DNA of 64,000 bases from Schlegelella_A sp036496385 (GTDB lineage: Bacteria; Pseudomonadota; Gammaproteobacteria; Burkholderiales; Burkholderiaceae_C), in NCBI GenBank assembly GCA_036496385.1, contig DASXLD010000092.1:1-64000 (forward strand), given 5' to 3'. The notes under the pieces are model-generated. The model made no database searches and was not told the origin of the DNA. It worked only from the letters and a program-made list of their open reading frames with translations. How positions within the stretch are numbered: position 1 is the stretch's first letter; each line of letters begins with the position of its first letter. Position numbers and translations under genes: made by a program. Positions 1-9,047 of this stretch are shown one piece after another.

Positions 1-429
1 CTCGCCCTCACCGACACCCTCGGGTCGCGCCTCGTCGCCGCCCGAGCCGAGGTCGATCGCCTCACCCCTGCACTTCTAGCTAAGGCCTTCCGAGGTGAGC
101 TGGTGTCGCAGGACCCGAAGGACGAGCCGGCGACAACACTGCTCGAGCGCGTCGCTTCAGCAAGGCAGAAGCAAGTGCCCGGTCTTAAGAGCTTGCCGTC
201 ATCAAGGAGAACGGACTTGAAGCCCGCATCCAAACAAGAGCTGTCAGACATCATCCGCTCGATGCCGAAGTTGGACTTCACGTTCGATGAGCTTCGAAAA
301 ATGGCCGCCGCTGACTATGAGTCACTTAAAGACGAGCTCTTTGCGTTGCTTGCAGACAAAGACTCCGGTGTGGAGCAGTTCTTCGATGACGTCGCTAGGT
401 CGATGAAGATCAGACGGACAGCCAGGTGA
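1..429 (+). CDS. hsdS: Type I restriction-modification specificity subunit HsdS, C-terminal part (5' end outside window)
   Basis: The frame is open from base 1, so the true start lies upstream; the GTG at 103 is internal. The first visible residues contain the typical HsdS ending: 'LTPALLAKAFRGELV' (about residues 21-35 of the fragment), then 'QDPKDEPATTLLER'. HsdS recognises the bipartite DNA target of a type I enzyme and contacts HsdM and HsdR. Most HsdS proteins stop soon after the LLER motif, but here about 85 further residues follow, charged and probably helical. The stop overlaps the next gene's GTG start (GTGA at 426-429), so the two are translationally coupled. Base composition is less GC-rich than the DNA beyond 3.7 kb, fitting horizontal acquisition. 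The family call rests on the C-terminal motif alone. Confidence 0.85.
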   Translation, partial: LALTDTLGSRLVAARAEVDRLTPALLAKAFRGELVSQDPKDEPATTLLERVASARQKQVPGLKSLPSSRRTDLKPASKQELSDIIRSMPKLDFTFDELRKMAAADYESLKDELFALLADKDSGVEQFFDDVARSMKIRRTAR

Positions 430-2060
430 AGCTCCTCCGCGTACACATCATCGTTGCGCACTCTTGCGGCGGCTTACTCGATGGACTGGACCTGACCTTG
501 CGGGACGCGTCAACCAGCCCTTCGGCGTTCGAGCCCCTGTGCCTCATCGGACCGAACGGAGCAGGAAAGTCCCAGTTCATTCAGGTTGTGGCAGAAGCCT
601 TCCAGTCGCTGCTGCATGCTGTCGTTCCCAAAGAGGAACGTTCCGCTGGCAACCCGGATTTGCAGTTTGAGATCGAGTATCTGATCTCTGTGCCTGGGCA
701 GGACCCGCCTACTCACGTCCGCGCACGCCGGGTCGCCGAATCCAATCGCAAGCCGGTGATCAGTCTTGCCAGGAAGGTGGCGGAAGACTGGGTTGATTGC
801 GAGTTCGACGACGCGGCGACAGCTTCGCTAGTCCCAACGAAGGTAGTCGGCTACACATCCGGAGCGAACGAGACCTTGAGCCTGCCCTTCTTGATGTCGC
901 GAAGTGCCTATGCCGAAGAGGTCGGGAGTCGTGCGCTGACATCACCCGACGCGCGAGACCGTGTTCCTGACACGCGATTAATGCTGATCGACTACGGCAC
1001 GCACCTCGAGGTGTTGGTGGCCAACCTCCTTCTGGGGTCAGCCGAGCAGCGGAGGGCACTCCTTGCAGACGCGCGTGTGGACGATCTCCATTCGTTCCGG
1101 TGTGTCGTTCAACTGGCGCATTCAGCGGCGCCCAAGGCGCCCGCGGCCAAAGGTACGACACGTAGGCGCAAGGGCATTCAGCTCACCAGTGAGCTCGAGA
1201 CCTACTTGGAGCAGTTGCAGCGCTGCGCCACGAGTTTTCACCACGAGCTCAAGACGGATAGCTATACGTTTGACTTCCTAGTAACGGCTGAGACGCGGAA
1301 GGCATTCAAGCACTTTTGGTCCAACGCACTCGAGCTCTATGCGGCCCTGCACAAGCTTGCCATGCTCAATGATCTGGCGATTCCTAAGCTCACGCGAAAG
1401 CGGTTTCAACTCGAAACGCAGCAGCGGAAGTTCGCCTCCCGATTGCCGGAGCCCCAAGACGAGGACAAAGTCTTCCGGTTCGAGCACGTAGCGTTCAAAG
1501 CCAGTGGCATTCGTGGAACAGTCGACTACGTGTCGCTGTCCGACGGCGAGCATCAACTGGCGCAGCTACTGGGCACCATGTGCATGGTGTCCTTCCCGCA
1601 AGCACTCTTTCTACTTGATGAACCGGAGTCTCATTTCAACCCACAGTGGCGGGTGAAGCTCTTGTCCAAGATCCTAGCTCTGCCGACCGCAAGCGGTACC
1701 CGCGGGTCGAATAGTCTCGCGTCAAAACAGGACTGCGTGCTGACGACACATTCTCCTTTCGTGCCCTCCGACATGCACAGGGAGCGTGTATTCATCTTTC
1801 AGAAGGATGCCGGCACGGGAACGATAGATGTACGTCACCCGAACATTGAGACGTTTGGAACGACGTTCGACGCCATTCTTGCTGAGTGTTTCGAGATACG
1901 TCCCCCAATCTCTGAGGTTCCCATGGCAAAGATCGAAGAGCTGAAGGCGTCCAACAACCCAGACAAAATCCAGGAAGGCATGCGCGAGCTGGGTGACTCT
2001 GTTGAGAAGATCATGCTTGCCGATCGAGTCCGGCAGCTTCAGCGGCAGGCCAAACCATAG
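426..2060 (+). CDS. Restriction-system-associated AAA/ABC-type ATPase (PtuA/OLD-like)
   Basis: This is a 544-aa P-loop ATPase of the ABC/SMC-head type. Walker A GPNGAGKS is at 42-49, a signature-like 'SLSDGEHQLAQ' lies shortly before Walker B, Walker B 'LLDEPESH' is at 396-403 and the switch histidine is H442 in 'TTHSP'. The segment between Walker A and the signature is short and irregular, with no long SMC coiled coil, as in the ATPases of Septu (PtuA) and of type I retrons. Families named 'restriction system-associated AAA family ATPase' are known beside type I R-M genes. GTG start, overlapping the hsdS stop by 4 nt. The HNH gene begins 1 nt after its stop. Inferred role: nucleotide-gated sensor that controls the HNH partner. 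Confidence 0.85.
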   Translation: MKLLRVHIIVAHSCGGLLDGLDLTLRDASTSPSAFEPLCLIGPNGAGKSQFIQVVAEAFQSLLHAVVPKEERSAGNPDLQFEIEYLISVPGQDPPTHVRARRVAESNRKPVISLARKVAEDWVDCEFDDAATASLVPTKVVGYTSGANETLSLPFLMSRSAYAEEVGSRALTSPDARDRVPDTRLMLIDYGTHLEVLVANLLLGSAEQRRALLADARVDDLHSFRCVVQLAHSAAPKAPAAKGTTRRRKGIQLTSELETYLEQLQRCATSFHHELKTDSYTFDFLVTAETRKAFKHFWSNALELYAALHKLAMLNDLAIPKLTRKRFQLETQQRKFASRLPEPQDEDKVFRFEHVAFKASGIRGTVDYVSLSDGEHQLAQLLGTMCMVSFPQALFLLDEPESHFNPQWRVKLLSKILALPTASGTRGSNSLASKQDCVLTTHSPFVPSDMHRERVFIFQKDAGTGTIDVRHPNIETFGTTFDAILAECFEIRPPISEVPMAKIEELKASNNPDKIQEGMRELGDSVEKIMLADRVRQLQRQAKP

Positions 2061-2061
2061 C

Positions 2062-3126
2062 ATGCTGTTCTCGTATCCCATTGCTGTCGCGGCAGAGAAC
2101 TGGCTTCATGAGTGCCTGGTGACCGCAGTGAGGACCGTGCACAAGCTGATTGACGAAGGCAAGCAGCTGCCGCGGTGGCCTACCGTCTTACCCGCGGAGC
2201 ACCGCGACAAGTTGTCTAGCCGGACGGGTCTGGCCGAGCGGTTCGCGGCCTACGCGAACGCGATCACGGCGTTGAGTGCTGCGGAGCGCGAATCGGTGCT
2301 TGATGCGCTCGAGACGCAGAACAAGATTCCAGAGCTGCTTGCTCGCCAGAGTGACTGTTTGGAACTGGCTGACCTACCGCAAGACGTTCGTCAGCCAGTC
2401 AAGGCGCTCTTTACGTTCGGCTTTGACTTGCTGACCCCGTTTGAGATTCGTCAGCGCCAGTACCAAGCACTATGCGACGTCATCCCAGTTCGGGTTTGTC
2501 CATTCTGTGGCTGCGAGGGCCTTGACGCACCTGGAGCGCCACAGGAGGACCTCGACCACTACATCCCGCGCTCTAAGTACCCGTTCGCTGCAGCAAATCT
2601 GCGCAACTTGGCACCAATGGGCGGTCGATGCAATTCGGCCTACAAGAAGACTCAGGATCCGTTGCGCCGGGCTACCGGGGAGCGACGGCTGGCATTCGAC
2701 CCCTATGACACAGCGGGCCTGACCATCTCAGTCGACAACAGTCTTGTCGACGAATTGACAGCAGGTCCCGTCATTCCGGATTGGGTCATTGAATTCCTGC
2801 CTGCGGGCGAGGCCGTCGACACCTGGGACGAGATCTTCCACATCCGGGAACGCTGGAGGCGCGATGTGTTGGATGAGCAGACCATCAGGCAATGGCTCGG
2901 CGAGTTTCGGAACTACTGTTTGACGGCCGCGCTTCAGTTCGCGGGAGATGGGGATGTTGTGGGCGCGGTGCAGCGCTATGAACAGTACCTGGCCGGATGT
3001 GGTTTCGGAGACCGAGCCTTCTTGAAGGCTGCGGTATTTCGGTTTCTTCTTCGTAGGTGCGCTATGGACTGTCAGAGGCTCTTTCCAATCCTCAGAGACC
3101 TGACCGGCGCGCCGCACCCGCAGTAG
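2062..3126 (+). CDS. HNH endonuclease partner of the ATPase (PtuB-like)
   Basis: 354 aa. An HNH/zinc motif lies in the middle: CPFC at 146-149, then D165-H166 in 'DLDHYIPRSKYP', 'NLRNLAP' at 179-185 and 'CNSAYK' from C190. This is the standard HNH layout (CxxC, DH, N, CN) and matches the 'LDHxxPxxxYP...CNxxK' pattern of PtuB and retron HNH proteins. The ATG at 2062 is 1 nt after the ATPase stop; an upstream in-frame start at 1993 would overlap the ATPase by 68 nt and is unlikely. The flanking regions (1-140 and 210-354) match nothing I recognise and may bind the ATPase. Predicted DNA (possibly tRNA) nuclease acting with the upstream ATPase in phage defence. Confidence 0.82.
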   Translation: MLFSYPIAVAAENWLHECLVTAVRTVHKLIDEGKQLPRWPTVLPAEHRDKLSSRTGLAERFAAYANAITALSAAERESVLDALETQNKIPELLARQSDCLELADLPQDVRQPVKALFTFGFDLLTPFEIRQRQYQALCDVIPVRVCPFCGCEGLDAPGAPQEDLDHYIPRSKYPFAAANLRNLAPMGGRCNSAYKKTQDPLRRATGERRLAFDPYDTAGLTISVDNSLVDELTAGPVIPDWVIEFLPAGEAVDTWDEIFHIRERWRRDVLDEQTIRQWLGEFRNYCLTAALQFAGDGDVVGAVQRYEQYLAGCGFGDRAFLKAAVFRFLLRRCAMDCQRLFPILRDLTGAPHPQ

Positions 3127-3162
3127 CCGGGACGTCGCAAACACGCGCATGCAGAATCTGTC

Positions 3163-3465
3163 ATGTCAATCAAAGTCACCGACCACGACCTGTCTCCAAT
3201 CATTGCAGGTGCACGCTTGTGGATCGACCGCTGTCTGGTCGAGGATGCGTCCCTGCTTGCCAACAGCCGTGGCCTCTGGTCGACGGCGAACGCGGATAGG
3301 CTGCAGTCTGGCTTCGTTGAACGCCCCGACAGCGGCGGCGATGACTTCATGACCAAGCTCGAGTGGCAACTCTCGGACACAGGGGCCCCTGCGCTGCCCA
3401 CCTTCGGGAAGAGGGGCGGGCTGATGGGCAGGCTCGTTCGGTCGCTCGCAAACCCTGGGTGGTAG
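3163..3465 (+). pseudogene. Truncated N-terminal fragment of an McrB-like AAA ATPase
   Basis: 100 codons. The middle part reads like the N-terminal domain that precedes the AAA+ module in McrB-type GTPase/ATPase proteins: 'WIDRCLVEDASLL', then 'LWSTANADRLQSGFVERPD', then 'FMTKLEWQLS'. In intact relatives this is followed by several hundred residues with a P-loop. Here the similarity stops near codon 75 ('QLSDTGAPA'), unrelated sequence runs to the stop, and no P-loop follows in any frame before 3.7 kb. The simplest reading is a deletion remnant of a second defence gene at the island edge. The alternative is a genuine small protein of unknown role. Recognition is from memory of the family, without alignment. 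Confidence 0.5.
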
Positions 3466-3631
3466 GAAGGCGGCAATCGGTCAACCGGAATCGCGGCCTG
3501 CCGTGAGCTGGTACTGTGAGGTGCGAGATCTTGGGGAACGTCTCAGGACGAAGGGTCCTGGCAGTACACATTGAAGTAGCTACTGTGGCGGCTTCGGCTC
3601 TGATAAGAACGAACGGGCCGGCGCAAGCATC

Positions 3632-3655
3632 GTTCGATTGAGCCCTTGGCCACCA
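3632..3655 (+). other. tRNA-Phe 3'-end-like sequence, candidate attachment-site remnant
   Basis: The 24 bases resemble the T-loop, T-stem 3' arm and acceptor end of betaproteobacterial tRNA-Phe, which in memory ends TTCGATT...CTGGCCACCA. The window has TTCGATT, GCCC and TTGGCCACCA, with about three mismatches over 24 positions. No D-arm or anticodon arm precedes it, so it is not a working tRNA. Defence islands often integrate into tRNA 3' ends and leave such a copy at one border. It lies exactly between the lower-GC defence genes and the GC-rich backbone and is followed 8 nt later by a terminator, as a tRNA gene would be. The mismatches weaken the case. Confidence 0.4.
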
Positions 3656-3662
3656 TCGACGC

Positions 3663-3697
3663 AAGCCCTTGATTCTTCGCAGGATCGAGGGCTTTTT
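3663..3697 (+). terminator. Rho-independent terminator
   Basis: An 11-bp stem (aagcccttgat paired with atcgagggctt, one G-T wobble) with a 10-nt loop ends in a run of five T. It is the clearest intrinsic terminator in the window. It sits directly after the tRNA-Phe-like end and probably belonged to that tRNA locus. It also insulates the convergent livF gene from the defence operon. The rest of 3466-3757 shows no gene. Confidence 0.8.
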
Positions 3698-3757
3698 CAT
3701 GTCTTCCGTAGCGCGCCTCGGCGCGCATCCCTGGCGTGGTGTGGTCGCGCCAATGGT

Positions 3758-4414
3758 TCATGTCATCGCCGCTGCCGCGACGTTGGCGCCGCGCTCGACG
3801 ACGAACTCGATGTCGACCAGACGGCGGGCGTGATTGAGGTCGCTCTGCGCGAGCAGCACCGAGACTTCGCTGCCCTTGAGCGAGGCGATCACCTCGGCGA
3901 GCCGCTTCGAGAGTGCCGGCGCGACGCCCTCGAACGGCTCGTCGAGCAGCAGCAGGCGGGTCCCGGCCGCGAGCGCGCGCGCCAGCGCGACGAGCTTCTG
4001 CTGGCCGCCGGAGAGGAGCAACGCACGCCGCGCGCGCATCTCGAGCAGCTCGGGCAGCACCCGGTAGACGAGCGCGAGGCGATCGGCCTCGACGAGGCTG
4101 CGCTGGACCCAGATCGGCACCAGGATGTTCTCCTCGACCGTCAGCTCGGGGACGAGGCCGCGGTCTTCCGGCATGTAGCCGATGCCGAGCCCGGCGCGCG
4201 CGTGCGGCGGCAGCGCGAGCAGATCGTGACCGTCGAACTCGATGCTGCCGCTGGTGACGACGAGGTGGCCCATGAGGGTCCTCATCAGCGTCGTCTTGCC
4301 GGCGCCGTTCCTGCCGACCAGGCCGACCATGCGCCCGCTCGGCACCTCGAGCGAGAGGCCGCGCAGCGCGACCACTGAATCGATCGCGACGTGCAGCGAC
4401 TTCACCGACAGCAT
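3758..4414 (-). CDS. livF: Branched-chain amino-acid-type ABC transporter ATP-binding protein (importer 1)
   Basis: 218-aa ABC ATPase of the LivF family. Walker A GRNGAGKTT is near residues 34-42, signature 'LSGGQQK' and Walker B 'LLLLDEPFEGVAP'. The conserved 'GIGYMPEDRGL' segment is typical of LivF. Slightly shorter than most LivF proteins (about 235 aa). It is the last gene of an operon read SBP, livH, livM, livG, livF; the livG stop is 7 nt upstream. It would energise import with LivG at the inner membrane. Substrate cannot be told from sequence; HAAT importers carry amino acids, but also amides, urea and aromatic acids. Confidence 0.88.
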   Translation of the reverse strand: MLSVKSLHVAIDSVVALRGLSLEVPSGRMVGLVGRNGAGKTTLMRTLMGHLVVTSGSIEFDGHDLLALPPHARAGLGIGYMPEDRGLVPELTVEENILVPIWVQRSLVEADRLALVYRVLPELLEMRARRALLLSGGQQKLVALARALAAGTRLLLLDEPFEGVAPALSKRLAEVIASLKGSEVSVLLAQSDLNHARRLVDIEFVVERGANVAAAAMT

Positions 4415-4421
4415 CGTGACC

Positions 4422-5171
<750 letters not shown>

Positions 5172-5176
5172 CGCCG

Positions 5177-6190
5177 TCAGTGCCCGCCGCGCCTGGTCCA
5201 GAGCGAACCGATGCCGCGCGGCAGGAAGCGGATCACGAACAGCAGGAAGAGGCCGAGCGCGAGCTGCCAGGTGTTCGGGAAGTAGGCGCTCGAGAACGAG
5301 CGGACGATCTCGAGCACGGTGCTGGCGACGAACACGGCGACGACGCTCTGCCAGCCGGCGAGGATGGCGACGAAGACGAACTCGCCCGACGTCGTCCAGT
5401 AGCTGAAGGTGGGCTCGATGTGGCCGAGCGAGAGGACGACGAGCGCGCCGCCGAGGCCGCCGCAGAACGCGGCGACGACGAAGTTGATCGCCATCGCGCG
5501 GCGCACCGAGCCGCCGAGGTATTCGACGCGCAGCTCGTTCTCGCGCACCGCGAGCGTGATCAGGCCGCGCGTGCTGTCGAAGGCGACCCGCATCGCGACC
5601 GCGGCGAGCGTCGCGACGCCGATCGTCAGCAGGTAGAGGATGTAGCCGACGTGCGCATCGGGCAGCTTCCAGCCGAGGAGCGTCGGCCGGCCGACGTTGA
5701 AGCCGTCGGAGCCGCCGAGCGTGTCGAGCTTCATCAGCAAGCCGTACGCCACCATCGAGAGGGCGAGCGTCAGCATCGCGAAGAAGATGCCGCGGTAGCG
5801 CGACAGCAGCGGCGCGAACGGCGCGGCGACGAGCACCGCGGCGACGCCGCCGGCGAGCGTCAGGCCGATCGCGTCGGTGAAGCCGAGCTTGTGGTAGACG
5901 AGCGCCGCCGCGTAGCCGCCGGCGGCGAAGACCATGCCCTGGCCGAATGGGACGACGCCGCCGCGCATCAGGCCGACGATGCCGAGCGAGACCAGGCCGT
6001 TGCCGGCCGCCATCGTCAGCAGGAACGTGAGCCAGCGCGGGAAGAGCCAGCCGGCCGCGGCGAGGACAGCGAAGGCTCCGAGCGAGAGCGCGAACAGGCC
6101 GGCGCGCCCGGCGCCGGGACGAGCGAGCGGCGGCAGCGGCACGACCGTCGCGCCAGCGGGCATCGCCAGATCTTCCGCGACCGGCGCCAT
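5177..6190 (-). CDS. livM: Branched-chain amino-acid-type ABC transporter permease (importer 1)
   Basis: 337-aa integral membrane protein with about eight hydrophobic segments. It carries the LivM-type motif 'GLVSLGIVGLMRGGVVPFGQGMVFAAG' region and 'RYRGIFFAMLTLA', followed by 'LDTLGGSDGFN'. These mark the second HAAT permease. A roughly 25-residue Pro/Ala-rich N-terminus precedes the first membrane segment. ATG at 6190, 4 nt from the livH stop. Forms the transmembrane channel with LivH. Confidence 0.87.
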   Translation of the reverse strand: MAPVAEDLAMPAGATVVPLPPLARPGAGRAGLFALSLGAFAVLAAAGWLFPRWLTFLLTMAAGNGLVSLGIVGLMRGGVVPFGQGMVFAAGGYAAALVYHKLGFTDAIGLTLAGGVAAVLVAAPFAPLLSRYRGIFFAMLTLALSMVAYGLLMKLDTLGGSDGFNVGRPTLLGWKLPDAHVGYILYLLTIGVATLAAVAMRVAFDSTRGLITLAVRENELRVEYLGGSVRRAMAINFVVAAFCGGLGGALVVLSLGHIEPTFSYWTTSGEFVFVAILAGWQSVVAVFVASTVLEIVRSFSSAYFPNTWQLALGLFLLFVIRFLPRGIGSLWTRRGGH

Positions 6191-6194
6191 GGGA

Positions 6195-7091
6195 TCAGAT
6201 CTTCCGCGCCTGGGTGCGCTGGAAGAGGCCTTCGGGCCGGAACATCAGCACCACCGCCATGACGATGTAGATCGAGAACAGCTCGGCGACCGGCGCGACG
6301 TGGACGGCGAGCGAGCGTGCCAGGCCGACGATCAGCGCGCCGACCGCTGCGCCCTCGATGCTGCCGAGGCCGCCGATGATGACGACCGCGAACGAGACGA
6401 CGATGACGCCGACCGAAACGCCCGGCTGCACGGAGATCATCGGCGCCGTGAACGCGCCGCCGAGCGCGGCGAGGAAGATGCCGATCGAGAACGCCGCCAT
6501 GTAGACGCGCGAGACGTTGACGCCCATGCTCGCCGCGACCTCGGCGCTGTGGATGACGGCGAGCGTGATCTTGCCCTGGCGCGTCCGGTTGAGTCCCCAC
6601 CAGACCGCGCCGCCGACGACGAAGGCGAGTGCGACCAGCGCGAAGTCGTAGCCAACCCAAGTCTGCACGCCGACGTGGAGGTTGCCGAACAGGCCGTACG
6701 GCTCCGAGACGTAGTACGGGTTGGCGCCCCAGACGAGCTTGGTGACGTCCTCGAGGATGAGGAACATCGCGTAGGTCACGAGGACGAGCAGGACCTCGTC
6801 GCGGCCGTAGAAGAAGCGCAGCAGGCCGCGCTCGGTGAGCGGCGCCATCACCGCCGCGACCGCGACCGCGGCGAGCAGCATCGCGACGAGGCTGAACGCC
6901 GGCGCCCATTTCAGCGCCGTCGTCCAGCCGACGAAGCTCGCCGCTGCATAGGCGCCGAGCGCGTAGAAGCTGCCGTGCGCGATGTTGAGGATCTTGAGGA
7001 CGCCGAAGACGAGCGTCAGCCCGACCGCGACGATGAACAGCCACGACGCGTAGGTCAGGCCGTCGATCAGGATCGTGACGACGGCGTCCAC
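6195..7091 (-). CDS. livH: Branched-chain amino-acid-type ABC transporter permease (importer 1)
   Basis: 298-aa permease with the LivH signature 'LKILNIAHGSFYALGAY' near residues 32-48, about eight membrane spans, and 'FFYGRDEVLLVLVTYA' after the third span. The start is GTG at 7091; no ATG fits. It lies 19 nt after the stop of the binding-protein gene and before livM. Partner of LivM in the inner membrane. Confidence 0.88.
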   Translation of the reverse strand: MDAVVTILIDGLTYASWLFIVAVGLTLVFGVLKILNIAHGSFYALGAYAAASFVGWTTALKWAPAFSLVAMLLAAVAVAAVMAPLTERGLLRFFYGRDEVLLVLVTYAMFLILEDVTKLVWGANPYYVSEPYGLFGNLHVGVQTWVGYDFALVALAFVVGGAVWWGLNRTRQGKITLAVIHSAEVAASMGVNVSRVYMAAFSIGIFLAALGGAFTAPMISVQPGVSVGVIVVSFAVVIIGGLGSIEGAAVGALIVGLARSLAVHVAPVAELFSIYIVMAVVLMFRPEGLFQRTQARKI

Positions 7092-7110
7092 CGCGCGACC
7101 CCGCGCCGCG

Positions 7111-8412
7111 CTACGGGCAACCCTTCGCGCCCGGGAAGCCGGCGCGGATCCAGTCCTCCGATTTCATTCCCGGCGGCGGATTCACGCACTCGGCCGGGAA
7201 GCGCTGGATGTCCTCGAGGACGATCATCTTCTTCGCCGCGTCGTAGCGCGTTTTTCCGATCGCCGTGTCCTGGATCGCTTGGTGGCCGTCGCCGAGCGCC
7301 ATGCGGATGCGGCCAGCGGGCGAATCCCACTCGAGCCCGGTCAGCGCGGCGGCGAGCTGCTCTCCGGTCGGCTTCTTGCCGCCGTTGGCGGCCATCGCCT
7401 TTTCGACCGCGAGCTTCAGGCCGAGCAGCGACTGCACCATCCGGTACGGCGCCTGGACCGGGTACGTGTTGTAGGCCTTCGAGTAGAGATCCCACCACCA
7501 GTCGTTGAGCGCCGACTTCGGCGACATGAGTCCGTAGGCGCCGCGCGCGCCGAGGATCACGCCGTCGGGCATCTTGTCGCCGAGGCCGGGCAGCACGTGA
7601 TCGGCGGCGGAGAAGACGACCTGGGTCCGCTTGAACAGGCCGCGCGGCGCCGCCTGCAGCACGAACGCCTGCAGATCGCCGCCCCACAGACTCGAGTGCG
7701 TGACGTCGGCCGGCTTGGCCATCAGCGCCGAGATCTCCGTGCCGTACTGGCCGGCGCCGAACTTGGGCAGCTGGTCCTCGCCAGGCTTGGCATTCGGATA
7801 GAGCTTCTCCATCGACAGCGTGAAGTCCTTCTTCGAGTCCTGACCCCAGGCGTAGTCCTGGTTGATCATGTTGAAGGTGTCGATCTTGACGTTGTGCGCC
7901 TTCAGGTAGCGGACGAGCGCGACGTTGTCCATTGCCGCGTGCGACGCGGTGCGGAACACGTACTGCAGCTTGTTGTCCTCGAAGATGCGCGGCGTGCCGC
8001 AGTCGTAGAGGATGAGGAAGCGCTTCATCTCCTCGGCGACCGGCGCGACGGCGAGGCAGTCGCCCGAGCCGACGTAGCCGACGACGGCGTCGACCTTCTC
8101 GCGGTCGTAGAGGTTGCGCAGCTCCTGGACCTGCTTGGTCGCGCCGCCGTTCTCGTCGACGTAGACCGCCTCGATCTTCATGCCGCCGAAGCCGGGCTTG
8201 TTGTAGGGCGCTGGCGCGGCTCCCTTGTTGAACGCGTCGACGACGACCTTGGCGCCGTTGACCGCCGGGATGCCGAAGCTCTCGGCCGCCTGGCCGGAGA
8301 GGAAGCTGACGATGCCGAGCTTGAAGGTTTCCTGCGCCTGAACGGCGCCCGCCCAGAGAACGCTGCTGGTCAGCGACAGCGCAACGGCGAGCCAGAATCG
8401 GTTCCTTGTCAT
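7111..8412 (-). CDS. Periplasmic substrate-binding protein of ABC importer 1
   Basis: 433-aa Leu/Ile/Val-binding-type protein (periplasmic-binding fold type I). The start at 8412 is supported by AGGAG about 8 nt upstream and by an immediate Sec signal peptide (MTRNRFW... hydrophobic run ... AVQA, cleavage before QETFKLG). The mature N-terminus 'FKLGIVSFLSGQAA' is the usual first strand. The conserved 'VDAVVGYVGSGDCLAVAPVAEE' region follows near 130. First gene of the livHMGF-type operon. It is longer than typical LivJ/LivK (about 370 aa), so the ligand may not be a branched-chain amino acid. Confidence 0.85.
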   Translation of the reverse strand: MTRNRFWLAVALSLTSSVLWAGAVQAQETFKLGIVSFLSGQAAESFGIPAVNGAKVVVDAFNKGAAPAPYNKPGFGGMKIEAVYVDENGGATKQVQELRNLYDREKVDAVVGYVGSGDCLAVAPVAEEMKRFLILYDCGTPRIFEDNKLQYVFRTASHAAMDNVALVRYLKAHNVKIDTFNMINQDYAWGQDSKKDFTLSMEKLYPNAKPGEDQLPKFGAGQYGTEISALMAKPADVTHSSLWGGDLQAFVLQAAPRGLFKRTQVVFSAADHVLPGLGDKMPDGVILGARGAYGLMSPKSALNDWWWDLYSKAYNTYPVQAPYRMVQSLLGLKLAVEKAMAANGGKKPTGEQLAAALTGLEWDSPAGRIRMALGDGHQAIQDTAIGKTRYDAAKKMIVLEDIQRFPAECVNPPPGMKSEDWIRAGFPGAKGCP

Positions 8413-8518
8413 TCCCTGTCTCCTGTGGGTGCCGCGCGACCGGTGGCCGCAGCCTCGCGCGATCGGCATCTTTGCCCGGGCGATGCAGGGCTCGACACGT
8501 GAATTACCCTGGGGCGGG

Positions 8519-9043
8519 ATGCCCCGTGTCATGCAGGAAGACAGCACGCGCCTCTTCGTCGCCCTCTGGCCGGACCCGCCCCTGCAGCGGCGCCTGCGCA
8601 GCGAACGCGACGCGTGGCACTGGCCGCCGGGCGCCAGGCCGGTGGCCGACGCCAGCCTGCACCTGACATTGCATTTCCTCGGCGCCTTCGCCCGGCAACG
8701 CGTCGCCGTGCTCGAGAGCGCGCTGGCGGCGCAGCCGGTCACGACGACGACCTTGCGCGCGAGCGGGCGCGAGATCTGGCGCGGCGGCATCGCCGTGCTG
8801 CTGTTCACCACCGAGCCCGCGCTCTCGGCGCTGCACGGCAAGCTCGGCGCGGCGCTGGCCGCGCTCGACGTTGCGCTCGACCCGCGACCGTTCTCGCCCC
8901 ACGTCACCCTGGCGCGGCGCGCGCGCGGCGCCGTGCCGCCGGGCGAGCCGGCCGATCTCGCGTGGCGGGCCCGCGGCTTTGCGCTCGTCGAGTCGGGGCG
9001 CGGCGGGGCCTACCGCGTCCTGCGCGTGTTCGGCGACGGCTGA
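8519..9043 (+). CDS. thpR: RNA 2',3'-cyclic phosphodiesterase ThpR (2H family)
   Basis: 174 aa with the two catalytic HxT/S motifs of 2H phosphoesterases: 'HLTLHFLG' with H48 and 'HVTLAR' with H128. The spacing and total length (about 180 aa) fit ThpR/LigT, which opens 2',3'-cyclic phosphates on RNA ends. The N-terminal 'RLFVALWPD' is typical. ATG 8519 has a G-rich stretch just upstream; the ATG at 8531 is an alternative that would remove four residues. Transcribed away from the ABC operon; I see no clear promoter in the 106-nt gap. Confidence 0.85.
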   Translation: MPRVMQEDSTRLFVALWPDPPLQRRLRSERDAWHWPPGARPVADASLHLTLHFLGAFARQRVAVLESALAAQPVTTTTLRASGREIWRGGIAVLLFTTEPALSALHGKLGAALAALDVALDPRPFSPHVTLARRARGAVPPGEPADLAWRARGFALVESGRGGAYRVLRVFGDG

Positions 9044-9047
9044 GCTC

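Noticed and set aside
3544..3560. Hairpin caggac-gaagg-gtcctg as a leftover tRNA anticodon arm
   Set aside because: The loop is 5 nt, not 7, it does not contain GAA in the anticodon position, and the distance to the T-loop-like segment is far too great.
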